A stretch of DNA of 10,420 nt from Brachyspira pilosicoli (GTDB lineage: Bacteria > Spirochaetota > Brachyspiria > Brachyspirales > Brachyspiraceae), in assembly GCF_019402445.1 (NCBI RefSeq), contig NZ_SRZM01000131.1, positions 1 through 10,420 of the forward strand, written 5' to 3'. The position numbers were made by a program, and so were the translations under genes. Positions 6,902 through 10,420 of the stretch are shown one piece after another. Position 1 is the stretch's first letter; each line of letters starts with the position of its first letter. The notes beneath the pieces were generated by a model that saw only the letters and a program-made list of their open reading frames with translations, was not told where the DNA came from and made no database searches.

Positions 6902-7357
6902 TTATACAAAATTATTCATATAATTATTAGTATTAAATATATTGTATATAAACATCAAAACCTTTGAGCTATATATAATACCGCCGTACTCTGTCATATT
7001 TAGCACAAAATATGATACAAGAGAAATGATAAGAGAAACTATAAAAAGCATAACTATTGCACCAAGAATTCTATCAACCCAAGATAAAAATATCATCTTC
7101 AAAACTTTTTTTATACTATCAGCCGCCTTTGAAAGTATTATTCTTATTACAGAATAACTTATAAGAAATGATACTATTTTTAATATAATAGAATGGTCAA
7201 AATATTTAGAAGCATGATTATATATAATTGGTGCTATAATAAAAGTAGATATTATTGCTATTACTGGTATTGTAATTGATATAATACCTCTATAAAAACC
7301 ATAAATAAATATAAATACTAAAAATATTATTACAACTATATCAATATTATTAAACAT
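6902..7357 (-). CDS. CvpA-family small membrane protein
   Basis: This 151-residue protein has four predicted membrane helices (about 5-24, 27-46, 57-76 and 97-119), matching the CvpA (colicin V production) family in size and layout. The N-terminus NIDIVVIIFLVFIFIYGFYRG has the family's early Asp and the aromatic-R-G close of helix 1. WVDRILGAIVMLF (93-105) corresponds to the conserved segment that opens the last helix. Family members influence envelope homeostasis or secretion, but no biochemical activity is firmly known. The ATG lies 3 bp after the stop codon of the upstream receptor-like gene, and no Shine-Dalgarno sequence is evident, so translation is probably coupled to that gene. It is the last gene of the leftward unit. 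I infer a functional link with the receptors from this tight layout only. Confidence 0.75.
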   Translation of the reverse strand: MFNNIDIVVIIFLVFIFIYGFYRGIISITIPVIAIISTFIIAPIIYNHASKYFDHSIILKIVSFLISYSVIRIILSKAADSIKKVLKMIFLSWVDRILGAIVMLFIVSLIISLVSYFVLNMTEYGGIIYSSKVLMFIYNIFNTNNYMNNFV

Positions 7358-7360
7358 ACA

Positions 7361-9304
7361 CTATTTTTTCAATAAAGTTATTATAGGTTTAAAAGCCATA
7401 CTACTCTTATTTCTATGAGTGCTTATAATATTTGAAAGCGTTTCTATATAAGTATGTGAAGCAGATGAGTAATTACCTATTTTCTTTATAACATCATTAA
7501 GTTCATCTTTTACTTCTATAATTCTACTAAAATTACCTAAAATCTTAATAATATCAGCACCCTGAGAATCTATTTTTAAGTTTAAGCTATTTTGAATATC
7601 AAGCATAGCTACAATGTTCTCTCTTACAGAAGATACTATATCACTTTGCTCTTCTACTATCTTATACATAACATTATTATATTTTTCTAGTAATTTAAAA
7701 TTCTCAAACTCTGTAGAAATTTTACTAATACGTTCTTCTATATTCTTACTATAAGCATCTATATTTTCAACAATTTTCTTAGTTTCATTTTCTATATTTT
7801 TACAATGTTCATCTATATAAAATGAAGAATTCTCTATTAAAACTAATCCTCCAAATATATCCGTTAGCATACTTTCTATAGATGCAGTACCCTTTGAAAT
7901 CTCAAAAGACAATACTCCTATCTCTTTAGATACAACAGAAAAACTCTTACCCAAAATACCAGCTTTAGATGCCTGTATACCAGCATTAATAGAAAGTAAG
8001 TTTGTTTTATTAGTCATATTTTTTATATATTCTATAGTATCATATATATCTTCTGTTACTTTATTTATATCTTTGAAATTTTCAAAATGCTTTTTTATAT
8101 TAATAATAGTATTATGAGAACTCTCTTCTATATTTCTATTTATTTCTTTCAAATCACTATTTAAAGAAGATATCTGTTCATAAGATAAGTTAGAAACATT
8201 CATATTAGACATAGTCTGAGATAAATCTCTAAAATGCTCCTGCATTTGATTTTTATATTTATCAAAAAAAGTAAATATAGTATTAGTAAATTTTATACCA
8301 TCTCTAATAAGATGCTTTTTACTCTCTTTTGTATCCCCCAATTTATTTTTTGAATCTATAACTGTATTTATTTTACCTTCTATTATGCTTAAAGCGTCTT
8401 TATTTTCTTTATCTACTTCTAAAACAAACATAGAAGAATCCATAAAGTTTCTATCTACATTATTTAATTTTTCTGATATTTCATTTATCTCAGTTACAAT
8501 ATTTAAATTAGATTTTAATCTATTATTTAATATAGTATCCCTTCTTATAGACTCTAAAGCATTTCTTGTAAAAGAAGAAAATATAGCAACAGAGCTAATC
8601 AAATAAGATAATATAACAGCTAAATCTAATTTATCAAAATATATATCTTTTCTTATATTAAAAATATCTATATTTGTGATAACTAAAACAAAAGATAAAA
8701 GATTAGAAAGTATAATAATGCTATTTCCAACTATACTATATCCTAAAAATATATCAATTACCATAGGCACAAAAGCCATAGCATATATAATTAAGCTTAA
8801 ATAAGTAAGATAAACAAAAAAATTACCACTGCCTAAAACAGTAAATGCCTTATCTGGAAAAGTTCTTAAAGTTGTATTAAAAAATGTATTTTTATTGATT
8901 ATACTAAAAACGATAAGAGAAACTACTATTAATATAGTAACAAATATAATTAAATTACTAATATTTCCAACAATCTTCTCATTTTTTAAGAAAACTCTAT
9001 TATTAATTGGAAGTAAAGCAATAATAAACAAAAATATTATATGATTAATTACATATAAATTAGAAGCTAATACAACATCATTACCAGATATACCCAAAAA
9101 TATTATAATAAAAGATAGTATATTGTATATAAGTAAGAATAAAAGTGCTAAATCTACTATGATATAAATACGCTGTCTAGTTTTTATAAGTAATATTGTA
9201 TAAAGCATAATAAATATAAAAACCATAGAAGTACCAATAATAGGTACTAATAATTCTATAATAGAAACATTATATCCCGGTATAAAACTAGTTAATACAT
9301 TCAT
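7361..9304 (-). CDS. seven-helix membrane protein with divergent chemoreceptor (MCP-like) signalling domain
   Basis: In this 647-residue protein, residues 1-246 contain about seven hydrophobic helices (near 15-40, 46-71, 78-100, 115-137, 161-188, 191-214 and 227-246). The rest is a long polar coiled coil with a central turn. The turn segment at 435-470 (NLLSINAGIQASKAG, then SFSVVSKEIGVL) aligns with the methyl-accepting chemotaxis protein tip. It keeps the Asn, the Gly and the F-x-VV-x-x-E pattern. It has Gln where MCPs have the near-invariant Glu and Lys where they have Arg. The arms before and after the tip are both about 195-200 residues, as expected for an antiparallel hairpin. I see no HAMP domain, periplasmic ligand domain or C-terminal CheR-binding pentapeptide. 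It lies 14 bp downstream of a paralogous tip-domain gene and 3 bp upstream of the CvpA-like gene. It probably senses a membrane or small-molecule cue, but the signal and partners are unknown. Confidence 0.75.
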   Translation of the reverse strand: MNVLTSFIPGYNVSIIELLVPIIGTSMVFIFIMLYTILLIKTRQRIYIIVDLALLFLLIYNILSFIIIFLGISGNDVVLASNLYVINHIIFLFIIALLPINNRVFLKNEKIVGNISNLIIFVTILIVVSLIVFSIINKNTFFNTTLRTFPDKAFTVLGSGNFFVYLTYLSLIIYAMAFVPMVIDIFLGYSIVGNSIIILSNLLSFVLVITNIDIFNIRKDIYFDKLDLAVILSYLISSVAIFSSFTRNALESIRRDTILNNRLKSNLNIVTEINEISEKLNNVDRNFMDSSMFVLEVDKENKDALSIIEGKINTVIDSKNKLGDTKESKKHLIRDGIKFTNTIFTFFDKYKNQMQEHFRDLSQTMSNMNVSNLSYEQISSLNSDLKEINRNIEESSHNTIINIKKHFENFKDINKVTEDIYDTIEYIKNMTNKTNLLSINAGIQASKAGILGKSFSVVSKEIGVLSFEISKGTASIESMLTDIFGGLVLIENSSFYIDEHCKNIENETKKIVENIDAYSKNIEERISKISTEFENFKLLEKYNNVMYKIVEEQSDIVSSVRENIVAMLDIQNSLNLKIDSQGADIIKILGNFSRIIEVKDELNDVIKKIGNYSSASHTYIETLSNIISTHRNKSSMAFKPIITLLKK

Positions 9305-9318
9305 ATATTCTTATGCCC

Positions 9319-10420
9319 TTATATTACTTTAGAATATTCATTAATAACTTTTTTAAGATTATCTGAATATTCCAATAATTTTTTAGTTTCATCATCAAGT
9401 TTATTTGTTATATCTTCAAAATCCTCACTTGTAGCAAGCAATTTGTTCATATCTCTCATAATATTTTTTATATCGATATTTTGATTATTAGCATTTTGAG
9501 ATATGTCTGATATATAATCATTAAACTCTTCTATTTTTGTTTTTATATTCATAAAGTCGTTTTCTTCATTAACAATAATAGCACTCATATCAGATATAGA
9601 ATTATACATTTTATCTGTACTCTTTATAATATTAATATTATAGTCATTTTGTCTTTCCATACTATTATTAAATTTTATTAATCTATTATAATAGGAAGAA
9701 GTTTCTCGCATTAATTCCATAGTACCAGCTTTTATACTATTGCTAGCATAGTTATAATTTTTAAATATTTCTTCTATTTGAAATAAAAGTTTTTGCATAT
9801 TTTGAGTAATATTTCCTGTCTCAACTACTAACTCAGAAACCTCTTTAGATACTACATTAAAGTTATGATACCATTCTCCAGATTTAGAAGCCTGTATACT
9901 TGAATTAATAGAGAGTGTTTTAACCTTATCTTGCATATTTGTCATAAATGATAATATCTTATTTATTTGGAAGGATAATTGGTTAAATACTAAAGTTTTA
10001 TCTAATATCTTTATTATATCATTTCTTTCTTTTTCTATATTAGATTGAAACTCCTCAAAACTTCTCAATATATTGACACTCTCAGATTGTAGAATATAAA
10101 CTTCTTTTACTGATTCTTGTAATATATTAATATATTCCTCAAGCATATTTTTTTGCATTTCTGAACTAACTTGTAAATTAGGATAAGTTTCTATGAGTTG
10201 TTCTATTTTTTCTATATTTGTATTACCATCATTTACCTGGAAATTTTCTATGGTGATAAACTCATTGGTATTATCTATTACTTTAGCTATATCTGTTTTT
10301 AAATTATTAACAGATAAATTTGTATTTTTTACTTTATCTACTAAAGTACCTACAAGGCTATGAAAATGTTCTTTCAATTCAAGCAATTTAGATGAAGTAT
10401 TTATTGCTGTGTTAATAATA
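9319..10420 (-). CDS. partial chemoreceptor-like (MCP-like) coiled-coil protein; N-terminus outside window
   Basis: The reading frame stays open to the right edge, giving 366 visible residues. A TTG at 10386 could be called as a start, but 11 further in-frame codons without a stop precede it and continue the same helical character, so I treat the gene as 5'-truncated by the window. All that is visible is coiled coil. A tip-like block near plus positions 9818-9918 reads KTLSINSSIQASKSGEW, then NFNVVSKEVSEL. It parallels the MCP hairpin tip, with Gln for the conserved Glu and Lys for Arg, exactly as in the next gene. The C-terminal arm after the tip is about 190 residues. There is no C-terminal pentapeptide. 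Its stop codon is 14 bp before the next start, so the two are in one operon. Any membrane or sensor domain must lie upstream. Confidence 0.72.
   Translation of the reverse strand, partial: IINTAINTSSKLLELKEHFHSLVGTLVDKVKNTNLSVNNLKTDIAKVIDNTNEFITIENFQVNDGNTNIEKIEQLIETYPNLQVSSEMQKNMLEEYINILQESVKEVYILQSESVNILRSFEEFQSNIEKERNDIIKILDKTLVFNQLSFQINKILSFMTNMQDKVKTLSINSSIQASKSGEWYHNFNVVSKEVSELVVETGNITQNMQKLLFQIEEIFKNYNYASNSIKAGTMELMRETSSYYNRLIKFNNSMERQNDYNINIIKSTDKMYNSISDMSAIIVNEENDFMNIKTKIEEFNDYISDISQNANNQNIDIKNIMRDMNKLLATSEDFEDITNKLDDETKKLLEYSDNLKKVINEYSKVI

Noticed and set aside
6942..7157. Plus-strand open frame of 71 codons opposite the CvpA-like gene
   Set aside because: The minus-strand reading gives four clean membrane helices and CvpA motifs; the plus reading is featureless.
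8385..8606. Plus-strand open frame of 73 codons opposite the receptor-like gene
   Set aside because: Antisense to the continuous coiled-coil reading frame; no supporting signals.

Overview
The window is very AT-rich and tightly packed, with seven genes covering most of its length. The A/T-biased codon use, the lipoprotein-type oligopeptide-binding protein and the unusual chemoreceptor-like coiled-coil proteins suggest a low-GC anaerobe. A Brachyspira-type spirochaete is my best guess, but it is an inference from style of sequence and not proven; low-GC Firmicutes or Fusobacteria are not excluded.

Left half (1-5400): a nutrient-scavenging block. On the minus strand, a class I glutamine-amidotransferase-like gamma-glutamyl hydrolase (2259-1531) is followed 50 bp later by an APC-family amino acid/polyamine permease (1480-197), which ends at a strong intrinsic terminator (about 134-190). 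Divergent from these, on the plus strand, are an M20 (M20D-type) amidohydrolase (2402-3631) and a lipoprotein oligopeptide-binding protein of the OppA type (3725-5329), which ends at a second clear terminator. The divergent gap holds two near-consensus sigma70 promoters whose -35 hexamers overlap almost completely (TTGTCA on plus, TTGACA on minus, shifted by 1 bp), with a 13-bp palindrome over the shared element. Together the four genes suggest uptake of peptides or amino-acid conjugates and cleavage of gamma-glutamyl or N-acyl amide bonds.

Middle (5434-6897): a MATE-family multidrug/sodium antiporter with its own TTGACA-18-TATAAT promoter. It ends only 4 bp from the stop codon of the oppositely oriented gene, with no recognisable terminator between them.

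Right half (10420-6902, minus strand): a three-gene unit with gaps of 14 and 3 bp. It encodes a partial chemoreceptor-like coiled-coil protein whose N-terminus lies beyond the right edge, a 647-residue protein with about seven membrane helices followed by a chemoreceptor-like hairpin, and a small CvpA-family membrane protein. Both receptor-like proteins keep the core of the methyl-accepting chemotaxis protein tip but share the same departures from it (a normally near-invariant Glu replaced by Gln, Arg replaced by Lys). They look like a distinct, divergent receptor subfamily and are the most interesting part of the window.

No rRNA, tRNA, CRISPR array, insertion sequence or phage gene was recognised. 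No gene-free stretch exceeds 300 bp.
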